This document shows, in pieces, positions 1 to 8,834 of a DNA stretch of 64,000 nucleotides (position 1 is the first letter of the stretch; the number at the start of each line of letters is the position of its first letter). The DNA comes from Gracilibacillus salitolerans (GTDB taxonomy: Bacteria > Bacillota > Bacilli > Bacillales > Amphibacillaceae). The notes beneath the pieces were generated by a model. That model did no database searches. It was not told the origin of the DNA and worked only from the letters and a program-made list of their open reading frames with translations. The DNA lies in assembly GCF_009650095.1 (NCBI RefSeq), contig NZ_CP045915.1:4712001-4776000 (forward strand), written 5' to 3'. The position numbers and the translations under genes are program-made.

Positions 1-1121
1 TTATCACGGTGCTCCATATTTGGTTCGGCAGTTGACTGTCTAACAATTAAATCCGGTTCATACAATTGGGCTAATTGATCATACGTGTGTATCGCTTCGT
101 TCTTCTTAATCATTTGTATAATAGCCTTTGCCGCGTCTAAACCTAATTGACTTTTAGGATGTTTAACTGATGTCAATTTAACTTCCGATATCTCCGCTAA
201 CATTGAATCATCAAAGCCGATTAATGATAATTGTTCAGGTATTCTAATTCCTAACTTCCTTACTTCATCCATTAAATATAAAACTAATTGATCATTATAA
301 CAGACGATGGCTGTTGGCTTATTTTCTTTCATTGCTAACAATTTTTTTAATTCTGCTAAGGGCTCTGTATGTTGGTTCTCTGTTGAATAAGTGACAATAT
401 TCTTCGGATTTAATGACACATTTAAGTCCCTGTGCGCCTTAATATAACCTTTTAATCGTTTTTGTCCTTGGGAATCATCCGTCTTATACATGCACGCAAC
501 TTCTTTATGACCCAATTCAAGTAAATGTTTTGTTTGGATATATCCACCCTTCTCATCATCTACCATAAAATATACCGGCTCTAACTCTTCATACAATGCA
601 TTGATCATTACGTATGGGATTCTTGCTCGTTCCAGATTCAAGTAATATTTTAGATTAGGATTAGCTGAAGCACTATGTGTCGGTTCAATAATAATCCCGT
701 CATAATTACCCGACAACAACTGACTTAATATTTTCTTCTCTTGTTCATACCTATTATTCGTATTAAAAATACTGACATGATATCCTTGTTCACTCAAATA
801 ACCCTCTGCTCCACGAATAATGGAAGGAAAAATATACTCAGAAATATATGTAGTCACTATCGCAATATTTTTATTTTGTTGAACAAAAGAACGATCCTTT
901 TCTTGAGCTGATCGATCCGCACAGAAAGTACCTGCTCCTTGTTCTCTGTATAACCAACCCTCATTTACCAATTCGCCTAATGCTAATCTAACAGTGTGCC
1001 TGCTTACATCAAACTGTCGCATTAGTTCACTTTCTGAGCTTATTTTTTCATGCTTTTGAATCAAACCTTCTAATATCTTCGATTTAATTGATTGCTTTAT
1101 CTTTTTATATTTAGCCTCCAT
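1..1121 (-). CDS. araR: AraR-type arabinose repressor, copy 1 (3' end cut by window edge)
   Basis: Translated from the minus strand, this frame starts at the ATG at 1119-1121 and is still open at base 1, so only the last few residues are missing (373 codons visible; its paralogue has 374). Residues 1-70 form a GntR-type winged helix (SESELMRQFDVSRHTVRLAL) and the rest is a LacI/GalR-type sugar-binding domain, the architecture of Bacillus AraR. AraR represses arabinose genes by binding DNA and is released by L-arabinose. The gene directly follows a second AraR copy that is about two-thirds identical by eye. An AraR-like box and a cre-like site lie upstream, suggesting autoregulation and catabolite control. 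A related GntR/LacI hybrid for another pentose is possible. Confidence 0.88.
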   Translation of the reverse strand, partial: MEAKYKKIKQSIKSKILEGLIQKHEKISSESELMRQFDVSRHTVRLALGELVNEGWLYREQGAGTFCADRSAQEKDRSFVQQNKNIAIVTTYISEYIFPSIIRGAEGYLSEQGYHVSIFNTNNRYEQEKKILSQLLSGNYDGIIIEPTHSASANPNLKYYLNLERARIPYVMINALYEELEPVYFMVDDEKGGYIQTKHLLELGHKEVACMYKTDDSQGQKRLKGYIKAHRDLNVSLNPKNIVTYSTENQHTEPLAELKKLLAMKENKPTAIVCYNDQLVLYLMDEVRKLGIRIPEQLSLIGFDDSMLAEISEVKLTSVKHPKSQLGLDAAKAIIQMIKKNEAIHTYDQLAQLYEPDLIVRQSTAEPNMEHRD

Positions 1122-1213
1122 TTTTCTGACCCCCTACTTCCTGCACACAAACAATGACTTAAGCGAGCACTTTTTATAAGCAGAAATTTCTTTATATATG
1201 TTGATGTATTAAT

Positions 1214-1227
1214 TGAAAGCGATTACA
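1214..1227 (-). promoter_or_regulatory. cre-like site upstream of araR copy 1
   Basis: TGAAAGCGATTACA, read on the plus strand, fits the CcpA consensus TGWAANCGNTNWCA at every defined position. It lies about 95 bp upstream of the araR copy 1 start, downstream of the predicted promoter, where CcpA binding would act as a roadblock. Inferred from the match only. Confidence 0.6.
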
Positions 1228-1259
1228 ATGATGGTTTCATATTAGTTCTCCTCCAAATT

Positions 1260-1299
1260 ATACGTACTACTAGTATAGCAGATCATCCGGTTATTACAA
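1260..1299 (-). promoter_or_regulatory. Promoter with AraR-like box for araR copy 1
   Basis: On the minus strand a TTGTAA -35 (1294-1299) and TATACT -10 (1272-1277) are separated by 16 bp. A GTACGTAT core (1260-1267), resembling the centre of Bacillus AraR operators, follows the -10 directly. This suggests that copy 1 is controlled by an AraR protein. The flanks of the box are weaker than at araD. Confidence 0.5.
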
Positions 1300-1409
1300 T
1301 ATTTGTATGGTATCTTTTGATAGGATATATCGCCAAATAAAGCTTATACATTATGTTTCACCAGAGATTGAAACAGGTGTATACGCTTTTTGGGTTCGCT
1401 ATTAAACTT

Positions 1410-2534
1410 CTACTCCATTTTATTTTTTAATGGTGCGGTCGAGTTACGGATGGTTAATTCCGGATCAAAACGAATAAGATCATTTTCCATATTTTGTTGT
1501 CTCTTGGAACCTTTATTTCTTTTCACCATATCCAGAATTACTTTTGCTGCTAATTCACCCATTTCACTCTTCGGATGGCTTACAGTAGTTAACTTCACTT
1601 CCGTTAGTTCAGCCATAAATGAGTCGTCAAATCCTACAATCGAAATATCTTCTGGCACTTTTAAGTGTGCTTCTCTTAAGACGTCCAGTAGTTTAATAGC
1701 CAATTCGTCGTTATAACATACAATTGCTGTTGGACGTTTATCCTTTGGTTCACTTAGTATCTGTTTTAACATTTCAATCGGTTTTGATGACTTTTCCTCT
1801 GTGTTATACGTCACAATATTATTTGGGAATATTTCGATATTATGTTTACGATGTGCTTTTAAATAACCTTTCATCCGTTTGGTTCCCTGGATATCATCAT
1901 TTTTAAAAAAGCCTACAATATTTCGATGACCTAGTTCAATTACATGTTCTGTTTGAATTAGTCCTCCTTTTTCATCATCTACTACAATATGAAAGGGTTC
2001 TAATTCATCATAATAAGCATTGATCATCAGGTAAGGAATGTGTTGCCGTTCTAAATTTAAATAATAATTAATATTAGGATTGCTTATCGCACTTCGGGTT
2101 GGTTCAATAATGACACCATCGAAATGTTGCATTAAGATTTTTTCCAAAAACTTACGTTCATTATCATGATCATTATTAGTACTGAACAGACTAACTTGAT
2201 AACCTTCTTTACTTAAATAGGATTCAGCACCTCTAATAATAGACGGGAAAATATAATCAGATAAATAGGTTGTAATTAAAGCTATATTTTTCTGATCTAC
2301 AAATGATTGTGATTTCTCGTTTGTTCGATCGGCACAAAATGTTCCTGCTCCCTGTTCACGATATAACCATCCTTGATTAACCAGATCGCCAATAGCTAAT
2401 CTTACTGTATGTCTACTCACACCAAATTCCTTCATTAATTCACTTTCTGAACTAATTTTTTGATGTGGTTGAAAGGTCCCATCTAATATTTGGGACTTGA
2501 TTGCTTCTTTTACTATACTGTATTTTGTCTGCAT
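1410..2534 (-). CDS. araR: AraR-type arabinose repressor, copy 2
   Basis: This 374-residue protein has an N-terminal GntR winged helix (about residues 1-72, SESELMKEFGVSRHTVRLAI) and a C-terminal LacI/GalR-type periplasmic-binding-like effector domain ending in a VGFDDS...LTTVSHPK-type segment. That is the layout and length of AraR. The start at 2534 is chosen because GAGGTGCGAGGA lies just before that ATG; a longer frame would begin at a GTG inside this site. The gene sits between araA and the first araR copy and is read in the same direction. Unlike copy 1, I see no GTACGTAC-like box between 2535 and 2690, only a TTGACA (2592-2597) with a weak TATCCT 16 bp on. The two copies may differ in ligand or role. 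Confidence 0.9.
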   Translation of the reverse strand: MQTKYSIVKEAIKSQILDGTFQPHQKISSESELMKEFGVSRHTVRLAIGDLVNQGWLYREQGAGTFCADRTNEKSQSFVDQKNIALITTYLSDYIFPSIIRGAESYLSKEGYQVSLFSTNNDHDNERKFLEKILMQHFDGVIIEPTRSAISNPNINYYLNLERQHIPYLMINAYYDELEPFHIVVDDEKGGLIQTEHVIELGHRNIVGFFKNDDIQGTKRMKGYLKAHRKHNIEIFPNNIVTYNTEEKSSKPIEMLKQILSEPKDKRPTAIVCYNDELAIKLLDVLREAHLKVPEDISIVGFDDSFMAELTEVKLTTVSHPKSEMGELAAKVILDMVKRNKGSKRQQNMENDLIRFDPELTIRNSTAPLKNKME

Positions 2535-2692
2535 TCCTCGCACCTCATTTTTTACCTTATCTATTTATAAGGATAAAGGTTTAACTAACTCTGTCAAGCT
2601 CTTTTAGAATAAGATAATACTCATTAGCTCAATCGATCAGACCTAAATTCACATAAAAAGTATAGACATATTCTCTTATGACTACATAATTA

Positions 2693-2816
2693 GCGGAGGC
2701 AGAATACGTAGACTCCTATGGGAACAGCACGTGTCCGAAGACCCCGCAAGAAGCATTCTTTGCTTCTGAGGAGGCTGAGGCCGTGCCCATGGAAAGCGTA
2801 GTATTCTGCCGAAGCG
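2693..2816. repeat. Element A, copy 1 (structured Bacillaceae-type intergenic repeat)
   Basis: About 124 bp with GC-richer composition than its surroundings. The ends pair (GGCAGAATAC with GTATTCTGCC), an inner ATGGG...CACG pairs with CGTGCCCAT, and a small inner hairpin GAAGCA/TGCTTC lies between, giving a branched fold. A second, diverged copy in the same orientation is at 34529-34654. I recall near-identical elements scattered through other Bacillaceae genomes. No coding capacity is credible. It fills most of the 457-bp gap between araR copy 2 and araA. Confidence 0.75.
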
Positions 2817-2927
2817 CGTATAAATATACTCATCAAGATTCAGAATGGAAGAAAGCAAATCCATGTACACGTTACTTCGCAGTTTATGGAAACTTTGGTG
2901 GTACAATGAATGTGACAAGAGCTAAAA

Positions 2928-2967
2928 GTATACACGCGTTTCATTTTTGATCGAAACGCGTGTATAC
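2928..2967 (-). terminator. Terminator after araD-araA
   Basis: A perfect 15-bp stem (GTATACACGCGTTTC and its complement) with a 10-nt loop, followed on the minus strand by a short TTTT. It lies 25 bp past the araA stop codon. Confidence 0.8.
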
Positions 2968-2991
2968 ATTCTCAAGCTGTTCTATATTTTC

Positions 2992-4476
2992 TTAACGATA
3001 AATTGCTTCGTTCCATTTCAATTCATTACGAAATTGGCGAAGGTTCGTGTCTTTATCAATAACTACACATTCGATTTTTGCCATATCCGCAAAATCGTAT
3101 AATTGTTCAGTTGTCACATCAAAAGAGAATACCGTATGGTGTGCTCCACCCGCATAAATCCATGCTTCTGTCGCTTCACTTAGTGATGGTTCTGGCTTCC
3201 ATAACACTTTTGCAACTGGTAAATTTGGTGTATCAATTTTAGGTTGTTCCGCTTTTACCTCGTTAATTACCAGACGGTAACGACCTCCCATTTCGACTAG
3301 GGATGCATTAACAGCATCACCACCACGTCCATCAAATACCAGACGGGCTGGATCTTCTTTTCCACCGATACCTAATGGGTTAACCACGATTTTAGGTTTT
3401 GTCGCTGAAACTGTTGGACAAATTTCCAGCATATGAGAACCTAAAACCATTTCATTCCCTTGTTCGAGGTGATACGTATAATCCTCCATGAATGATGTAC
3501 CTTCATTACCAGCTATAATTTTCATAAAGCGAAGTAATGCAGCTGTTCTCCAGTCCCCTTCACCAGCAAAGCCATAACCTTCCGCCATCAAACGTTGTGC
3601 TGCAAGGCCTGGTAACTGTTTCATACCATGTAAGTCTTCGAAGTTTGTTGTAAATGCTGTATAATTACCTTTTTTCAAAAATGATTTCAAACCTAACTCG
3701 ATTTTCCCTTGATATAAAATAGAGTCACGGATTGGACCTGGTTCACTAGCTTCTGCAGGCAATTCATATAATTCCTCATATTCTTTATATAGAGCATCTA
3801 GTTCTTCCTCTTTCACTTTGTCCATTTCCTCAACTAGATCTCCAATACCGTAATAGTCAACCGTCCAGCCAAATTTAATTTGCGCTTCGACTTTATCACC
3901 ATCAGTTACGGCAACATTTCGCATATTGTCACCAAAACGAGCCACACGGATATTATTTCCTTCTGCAACAGCTGAAGCAGTTTTCATCCAGTCTGAAACT
4001 TTTGATGTAACTTCTTTGTTTTGCCAGTGGCCTACCACTACTTTTCGAGACACATCCATTCTGGTACCGATAAAACCGTATTCTCGATCACCGTGTGCCG
4101 CTTGGTTTAAGTTCATGAAGTCCATGTCAATGCTTTCCCACGGAATGTCACGGTTAAACTGTGTATGCAAGTGTAACAAAGGTTTTTGCAGCGCCTTTAG
4201 ACCAGCGATCCACATTTTTGCTGGAGAGAATGTATGCATCCAAGTGATCACACCAGCACAATTTTCGTCTGCGTTTGCCTTTAGCATTAAGTTGTGAATA
4301 TCTGGCGAAGTCGTCAGCACCTCTTTAAATTCTACTTCAAAAGGCAAGTTACCTTCTTTATTTAATCCTGCTACTATTTCTTTTGAGTTATTAGCTACTT
4401 CTTGCAATGTTTCTTCTCCGTATAAATGTTGACTACCTGTTACAAACCAAAATGTATAAGGACGTACTTCTAACAT
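2992..4476 (-). CDS. araA: L-arabinose isomerase
   Basis: Converts L-arabinose to L-ribulose in the cytoplasm, the first step of the araA-araB-araD route. The 494-residue length is standard for the family. The conserved metal and catalytic residues can be read: Glu in GEGDWRTAALL (near residue 306), Glu in TSFMEDYTYHLE, His in GSHMLEICP, and the C-terminal HHTVFSF. The N-terminal VTGSQHLYG motif is also intact. GAGGAGG precedes the ATG by a good distance. It lies 122 bp downstream of araD on the same strand and probably shares its AraR-controlled promoter. A strong terminator follows. Confidence 0.97.
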   Translation of the reverse strand: MLEVRPYTFWFVTGSQHLYGEETLQEVANNSKEIVAGLNKEGNLPFEVEFKEVLTTSPDIHNLMLKANADENCAGVITWMHTFSPAKMWIAGLKALQKPLLHLHTQFNRDIPWESIDMDFMNLNQAAHGDREYGFIGTRMDVSRKVVVGHWQNKEVTSKVSDWMKTASAVAEGNNIRVARFGDNMRNVAVTDGDKVEAQIKFGWTVDYYGIGDLVEEMDKVKEEELDALYKEYEELYELPAEASEPGPIRDSILYQGKIELGLKSFLKKGNYTAFTTNFEDLHGMKQLPGLAAQRLMAEGYGFAGEGDWRTAALLRFMKIIAGNEGTSFMEDYTYHLEQGNEMVLGSHMLEICPTVSATKPKIVVNPLGIGGKEDPARLVFDGRGGDAVNASLVEMGGRYRLVINEVKAEQPKIDTPNLPVAKVLWKPEPSLSEATEAWIYAGGAHHTVFSFDVTTEQLYDFADMAKIECVVIDKDTNLRQFRNELKWNEAIYR

Positions 4477-4598
4477 ATAATTTCCTCCTCTTATTTTTTA
4501 AATAGTTGTTATAAATGTCAATATATCCAAAGAGTCTGTTTATTTATTTACGCAACTGAAATCACCTGCATAACCTTTTTTAAAACTCTTTGTCTAAA

Positions 4599-5294
4599 TT
4601 ACTTTTTATCTTGACCATAATAAGCATTGGCTCCATGTTTTCTTAAATAGTGTTTATCTAACAAAAATTGGTCCATGTCTTCTGCATTCGGGTTAATTTG
4701 ATACGTATGCAATGCCATCTTCGCAACTTCTTCCATAACTACTGCATTATGAAGTGCTTCATGAGGGTCTTTCCCCCAATTGAATGGTGCATGACTGTGT
4801 ACCAACACACTTGGAACTTGTAACGGATCGATATCCTGGAATGTTTCAACGATCACATAACCCGTTTCCCATTCATAATCACCCGTTACTTCTTCTTGTG
4901 TCATACGACGAGTGCACGGGATAGTACCATAAAAATAATCCGCTTGTGTTGTACCGAGTGCCGGGATTCCTTTACCCGCCTGAGCCCAGCTTGTCGCCCA
5001 TGGAGAGTGGGTATGAACAATACCACCAATTTCTGGGAACTTTTGATATAACAAACGATGTGTCGGTGTATCTGAAGATGGTTTCAAATCACCTTCGACA
5101 ATATTACCTTCCAAATCTAATACAACTAGATCTTCAACCTTTAACTCCTCATATGGTACACCACTAGGCTTAATCACTATCAAACCCGACTCTTTGTCGA
5201 AACCGCTTACATTGCCCCAAGTAAATGTTACTAAACCATACTTGGGTAGATCAAGGTTTGCTTCCAATACTTGCTGTTTTAGTTCTTCAAGCAT
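4599..5294 (-). CDS. araD: L-ribulose-5-phosphate 4-epimerase
   Basis: Class II aldolase/adducin-family enzyme that turns L-ribulose 5-phosphate into D-xylulose 5-phosphate, feeding the pentose phosphate pathway. The zinc ligands are visible in [10 protein letters not shown] and HSHAPF, and the phosphate-binding NVSGFD and KPSGV segments are present. The start at 5294 gives [14 protein letters not shown], aligning with known AraD N-termini and a length of 231 residues; GGGTGG lies seven bases before it. The ten extra residues upstream overlap the second AraR box and are unlikely to be translated. It is the first gene of araD-araA. Confidence 0.96.
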   Translation of the reverse strand: MLEELKQQVLEANLDLPKYGLVTFTWGNVSGFDKESGLIVIKPSGVPYEELKVEDLVVLDLEGNIVEGDLKPSSDTPTHRLLYQKFPEIGGIVHTHSPWATSWAQAGKGIPALGTTQADYFYGTIPCTRRMTQEEVTGDYEWETGYVIVETFQDIDPLQVPSVLVHSHAPFNWGKDPHEALHNAVVMEEVAKMALHTYQINPNAEDMDQFLLDKHYLRKHGANAYYGQDKK

Positions 5295-5328
5295 GCTACA
5301 TCCACCCTTTTCTTGATATTTCATCCTT

Positions 5329-5385
5329 GTACGTATGTGTAAAAGTAATTACTTTTATCATAATACAATTCGTACGTACATTCAA
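5329..5385 (-). promoter_or_regulatory. AraR-controlled araD-araA promoter with two operators
   Basis: A minus-strand promoter with TTGAAT (5380-5385), a 17-bp spacer and TATGAT (5357-5362). The spacer holds a palindromic GTACGTAC core (5372-5379) flanked by A/T as in AraR operators. A second core, GTACGTAT (5329-5336), lies downstream of the likely start site. The centres are 43 bp apart, about four helical turns, which fits the cooperative two-site binding known for Bacillus subtilis AraR. Confidence 0.8.
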
Positions 5386-5453
5386 TATATAAATACTAAT
5401 TTTATAAAATTTTACACAAAGTACTTAAAATAATGCAAACATTAGACATTGAT

Positions 5454-5696
5454 TTATCTTGTAAGGAATACCATATCTCTCTTTTCTATCTCATATGGAA
5501 ACCGACCTTGAAGCTGTTTTGCCAACTCATCATCAGAAAGTGGGTTACGGTGCGTGTTTTCTAAATAAATATGCTTTTCTTCCTCCTGCATAATATACTG
5601 CTTGTACCAAATAAAAAAGTCCGGACTGTCTCCTTCCATCCGCAAATATTTCCGTAACGTTTTAATGCTTTCCATCGAACTAACATATTCTTTCAT
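5454..5696 (-). CDS. Small uncharacterised protein
   Basis: Frame of about 80 residues beginning MKEYVSSMES, rich in charged and aromatic residues, with no membrane segment or motif that I recognise. Good codon use and no overlapping gene suggest that it is real. The candidate ATG at 5696 sits in the loop of a perfect 16-bp inverted repeat, and no strong ribosome site precedes it. The next ATG (MESIKTLRKYL) lies seven codons on and could be the true start. It follows the YiiX-like gene at about 50 bp on the same strand and may be its operon partner. Function unknown. Confidence 0.5.
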   Translation of the reverse strand: MKEYVSSMESIKTLRKYLRMEGDSPDFFIWYKQYIMQEEEKHIYLENTHRNPLSDDELAKQLQGRFPYEIEKRDMVFLTR

Positions 5697-5716
5697 GTTT
5701 AATATGTTAGTTCGAT
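5674..5716. repeat. Perfect 16-bp inverted repeat
   Basis: ATCGAACTAACATATT (5674-5689) and its exact complement (5701-5716) flank an 11-nt loop that contains the proposed ATG of the small downstream ORF. No T-run follows on either strand, so it is not a standard terminator. It could be a repressor operator or a translation-control hairpin. Confidence 0.75.
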
Positions 5717-5748
5717 GACAGATGCAAGTCAACTAATTTTACGATTGA

Positions 5749-6495
5749 TTAGGTATCAATCAAAAATTTCACATTTTGATGCTGATAGACTACCTCAAAA
5801 TCTTCATTTTCCAACAATTGATGATATAAATCCTCCGGTGAGAACCATAAATGGTCATTCTCAAACGTATAATTTGCTCCAAAGTGATAACAAATCCACA
5901 CTAATTTCGAGCAATAAATTTTATCCCAAGGTTCATCTAATTCCTGGGAAAGGTCAAAGGAAAAGGTTGGCTTATGAATACCTTTTTCTAAATTACTCTT
6001 GTATTCTTGATAATAATCCACTGCATATTGAGCTGCTTTTTTCCCTAACTCTGATTGTACCGTGCGAAATTGAGCATGTACTGGATGCTTATCAAGAAAC
6101 TGTTGGATTGGAGTACGAATAATGGCAGGCTCAAGACCCGGAGATTCAATTAATTCGTTCTCATTAATTACAAGCGAGGAATGCCCCATGTAACCAGTTA
6201 ATTCAGATTTCACGTTATCACTAGCCACTAAAATATCACCATGTTGAAAATTACGGGCCCTCGTTGCATAATAGGTTTTTAATGGATATTGTTCTCTTCC
6301 TAATTTATTATTAAACAAGTATTCTATCGTTATCATCGTATTGGGTTTCCGATCATGTAATTGAATCAATACACCATCATCATCTATACCACTAACCAGC
6401 AATACATCATTTTCATATACCTTAAACCGCACACTATCTAAACGTGGCTTCACATATAATAAACCATTCCGAATCCACACATCAAAAAACCTCAT
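5749..6495 (-). CDS. YiiX/YebB-like permuted papain-fold hydrolase
   Basis: Protein of 248 residues. The N-terminal ~85 residues look like a small beta-rich domain. Then come GDILVASDN, the GHSSLVINENE segment with a likely catalytic His, and, later, KIYCSKLVWICYHFG with a likely catalytic Cys. This His-before-Cys order is typical of the permuted NlpC/P60 group (DUF830, YiiX), thought to act on amide or ester bonds in cell wall or lipid substrates. The start is set at 6495, where GTGAGGTGG precedes the ATG; the longer frame begins upstream of this site. No signal peptide is seen. Substrate unknown. Confidence 0.7.
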   Translation of the reverse strand: MRFFDVWIRNGLLYVKPRLDSVRFKVYENDVLLVSGIDDDGVLIQLHDRKPNTMITIEYLFNNKLGREQYPLKTYYATRARNFQHGDILVASDNVKSELTGYMGHSSLVINENELIESPGLEPAIIRTPIQQFLDKHPVHAQFRTVQSELGKKAAQYAVDYYQEYKSNLEKGIHKPTFSFDLSQELDEPWDKIYCSKLVWICYHFGANYTFENDHLWFSPEDLYHQLLENEDFEVVYQHQNVKFLIDT

Positions 6496-6650
6496 TACTA
6501 ACCACCTCACCATAGGATATGAAAAATCCGAGGCAAGGGCACAGGAGAAATAGCCCATTTTTTGAGGATTTTTATTAACTTCGGGGTGGTTTCTATCAAC
6601 TTTTGTGATTTACTATCAACTTCGAGGGCTTTTCAACTCATCTCAATATA

Positions 6651-6688
6651 AAAAGCACCCTTACCGCTTTACAGGATAAGAATGCTTT
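6651..6688 (-). terminator. Probable terminator after purU
   Basis: On the minus strand AAAGCATTCTTA pairs with TAAGGGTGCTTT, using two G-U pairs, to give a 12-bp stem that ends in TTTTATATT. It lies six bases past the purU stop. Confidence 0.6.
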
Positions 6689-6694
6689 GTACGT

Positions 6695-7594
6695 TTAAAA
6701 TACTATTGTTTTATTTCCATATACGATAATACGATCTTCGAGGTGCCACTTAATCGCTCTTGCTAATACACTACGTTCTACGGATTGGCCGATTTTTTTC
6801 ATTGCTTCAACATTATCACGATGATCAACTCGACTTATATCCTGTTCGATAATGGGACCTTCATCAAGGTCATTCGTAACGTAATGTGACGTTGCACCAA
6901 TCAATTTTACCCCTCTGTGATACGCACGTTCATAAGGCTTTGCACCAATAAACGCTGGCAAAAAGGAATGATGAATATTAATAATTTTATTTTTGAATGT
7001 CTCTACAAAATTTGGTGTCAGAATTTGCATATAACGCGCTAAGACAATCACATCAATCTGATATTCTTTTAATAATTGAATTTGCTTTTCCTCGACCTGT
7101 TTACGGATATCTTTATTGGCAGGAATATAATAATATGGAATACCCAAAGGTTCGACAAATTCTCGTGATGTTTCGTGATTACTAATCACAAGACTGATAT
7201 CTGCCATTAAGTCACCGCTTTGCCACTCCCATAACAATTCCAACAAGCAATGAGGTTCTTTAGAAACAAAGATGGCCACTTTCTTAACTTGGTCCACATA
7301 TTTAAATGTTGCTTCCATGTTAAACGCTTCTTTAACCTGTTGAAAATCTGCCTCTAGTTTATCAACATTAGCTTTTAAATGATCCATTTCAAATTCAATG
7401 CGAATAAAAAACTCGCCACCATGCGGGTCAGTAGAGTATTGATTGGATTCGATGATATTGGCATTGTGCTCGTATAAAAACTGAGACACCGCCGCCACAA
7501 TACCGGGTTGATCGGCACAATTAATTAATAAACGTGCTCGGTTTTTATTTGTTTTCTTAAATGTTGCTAATTTTTCTGCTATATAACTTTTCAT
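6695..7594 (-). CDS. purU: Formyltetrahydrofolate deformylase
   Basis: Hydrolyses 10-formyltetrahydrofolate to formate and tetrahydrofolate, balancing one-carbon pools. The 299-residue protein has an N-terminal ACT domain (about 20-95, beginning RARLLINCADQPGIVAAVS) and a C-terminal formyltransferase fold with the NIHHSFLPAFIGAKPY catalytic segment and the downstream ATSHYVTNDLDEGPI motif containing the catalytic Asp. Length and motifs are typical. It is monocistronic on the minus strand, 67 bp downstream of argD, with its own terminator. Confidence 0.96.
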   Translation of the reverse strand: MKSYIAEKLATFKKTNKNRARLLINCADQPGIVAAVSQFLYEHNANIIESNQYSTDPHGGEFFIRIEFEMDHLKANVDKLEADFQQVKEAFNMEATFKYVDQVKKVAIFVSKEPHCLLELLWEWQSGDLMADISLVISNHETSREFVEPLGIPYYYIPANKDIRKQVEEKQIQLLKEYQIDVIVLARYMQILTPNFVETFKNKIINIHHSFLPAFIGAKPYERAYHRGVKLIGATSHYVTNDLDEGPIIEQDISRVDHRDNVEAMKKIGQSVERSVLARAIKWHLEDRIIVYGNKTIVF

Positions 7595-7661
7595 CTTGAT
7601 CCCTCTTTACTTTAGTCGTTCTTTACTACTTTACCACGTTACAAATGCTGGTCAAGAGTAC

Positions 7662-8834
7662 TTATGAAAATATTTTATTCATAATCGCAATAAACTTCTC
7701 CGCTTCTTCCTGATTTGCCGTTAATGGTGGCAGTAAACGAACGATATGTGGTCCCGCAACCACAATTAATAAGTGATGTTCCTCTCTTGCTTTATTGACA
7801 TAATCAATCGCTTTTCCATCCACTTCAAGGCCTATTAACAAGCCTTTACCTCTGACAGACTTCACGTCCTTCTTATCTTCTGCTAAATGTTGCAATTCAT
7901 TCCATAAATAGTCCGCTATTTGATTTGCTTCATCTAATATATCTGTTTGTGTTAGATGGTTAACCGTTGCAAGACCTGCTGTTGTTACGATCGGATTACC
8001 ACCAAATGTACTTCCGTGTGTACCGGGGGTAAACACACGTGCGACATGCTCTTTAGCAATTATCGCACCAATCGGCAAACCAGATCCCAGACCTTTTGCC
8101 ACACTAATCACATCTGGTTCAATACCATAATGCTGATAGGCAAAAAGCTTTCCTGTTCGTCCCATACCTGTCTGAATTTCATCAATCATGAGTAATATAT
8201 CATGTTCTTTACAAATCGCAGACAGTTTACTCACCCACACAGGATCAGCCGGTATGACCCCTCCTTCACCTTGGACGAGTTCTACTAATACAGCAGCTGG
8301 TTTCTGTTTAACTAACGCATCAAGTGATTCATCCTCATTAAAAGGCAAATATGCAAAACCTGGTGTTAAAGGAGTAAACCCATCTTGGATTTTCTTTTGA
8401 CCTGTAGCAGATAATGTAGCCATCGTCCGGCCATGAAACGAATTGTTAAAAGTGATGATTAACGGATTATCCTGCTGCAGTATATCATGACCATACTTTT
8501 TGGCAATTTTTATTGCTGCCTCATTCGCTTCTGCCCCACTATTACAGAAAAATACCTGATCACCACAACTATTTTCCGTTAATGCTTGTGCCAATTTTTC
8601 CTGGGAGGGGATATGATAAAGATTGGAACAATGCCATAGTTTTGACAGTTGTTCTTGTACAGCATGCTCCACCACATCTGGCACATGTCCTAAATTACAT
8701 GTCGCAATACCAGAAGAAAAATCTAAATATTTTGTCCCTTGATCATCCCATACATAACTTCCTTTCCCTTCGACTAAGGTAATCGGGAAACGTCCGTATG
8801 TATGCATTACAGGGCTTACGGTCTGTTTATACAT
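7662..8834 (-). CDS. argD: Acetylornithine aminotransferase
   Basis: PLP-dependent class III aminotransferase that makes N-acetylornithine from N-acetylglutamate semialdehyde in arginine synthesis. The cofactor Lys lies in SVAKGLGSGLPIGA, with the upstream DEIQTGMGRTG and the aromatic-binding NSGAEANEAAIK segments intact. At 390 residues it is full length. It overlaps argB by 8 bp and is the last gene of argC-argJ-argB-argD, so translation is probably coupled. Confidence 0.95.
   Translation of the reverse strand: MYKQTVSPVMHTYGRFPITLVEGKGSYVWDDQGTKYLDFSSGIATCNLGHVPDVVEHAVQEQLSKLWHCSNLYHIPSQEKLAQALTENSCGDQVFFCNSGAEANEAAIKIAKKYGHDILQQDNPLIITFNNSFHGRTMATLSATGQKKIQDGFTPLTPGFAYLPFNEDESLDALVKQKPAAVLVELVQGEGGVIPADPVWVSKLSAICKEHDILLMIDEIQTGMGRTGKLFAYQHYGIEPDVISVAKGLGSGLPIGAIIAKEHVARVFTPGTHGSTFGGNPIVTTAGLATVNHLTQTDILDEANQIADYLWNELQHLAEDKKDVKSVRGKGLLIGLEVDGKAIDYVNKAREEHHLLIVVAGPHIVRLLPPLTANQEEAEKFIAIMNKIFS

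Noticed and set aside
2682..2918. 78-codon minus-strand ORF
   Set aside because: It is the translation of structured repeat element A plus flank; such frames recur with every copy and have no ribosome site.
3926..4297. 123-codon plus-strand ORF inside araA
   Set aside because: Antisense shadow of a well-supported gene.
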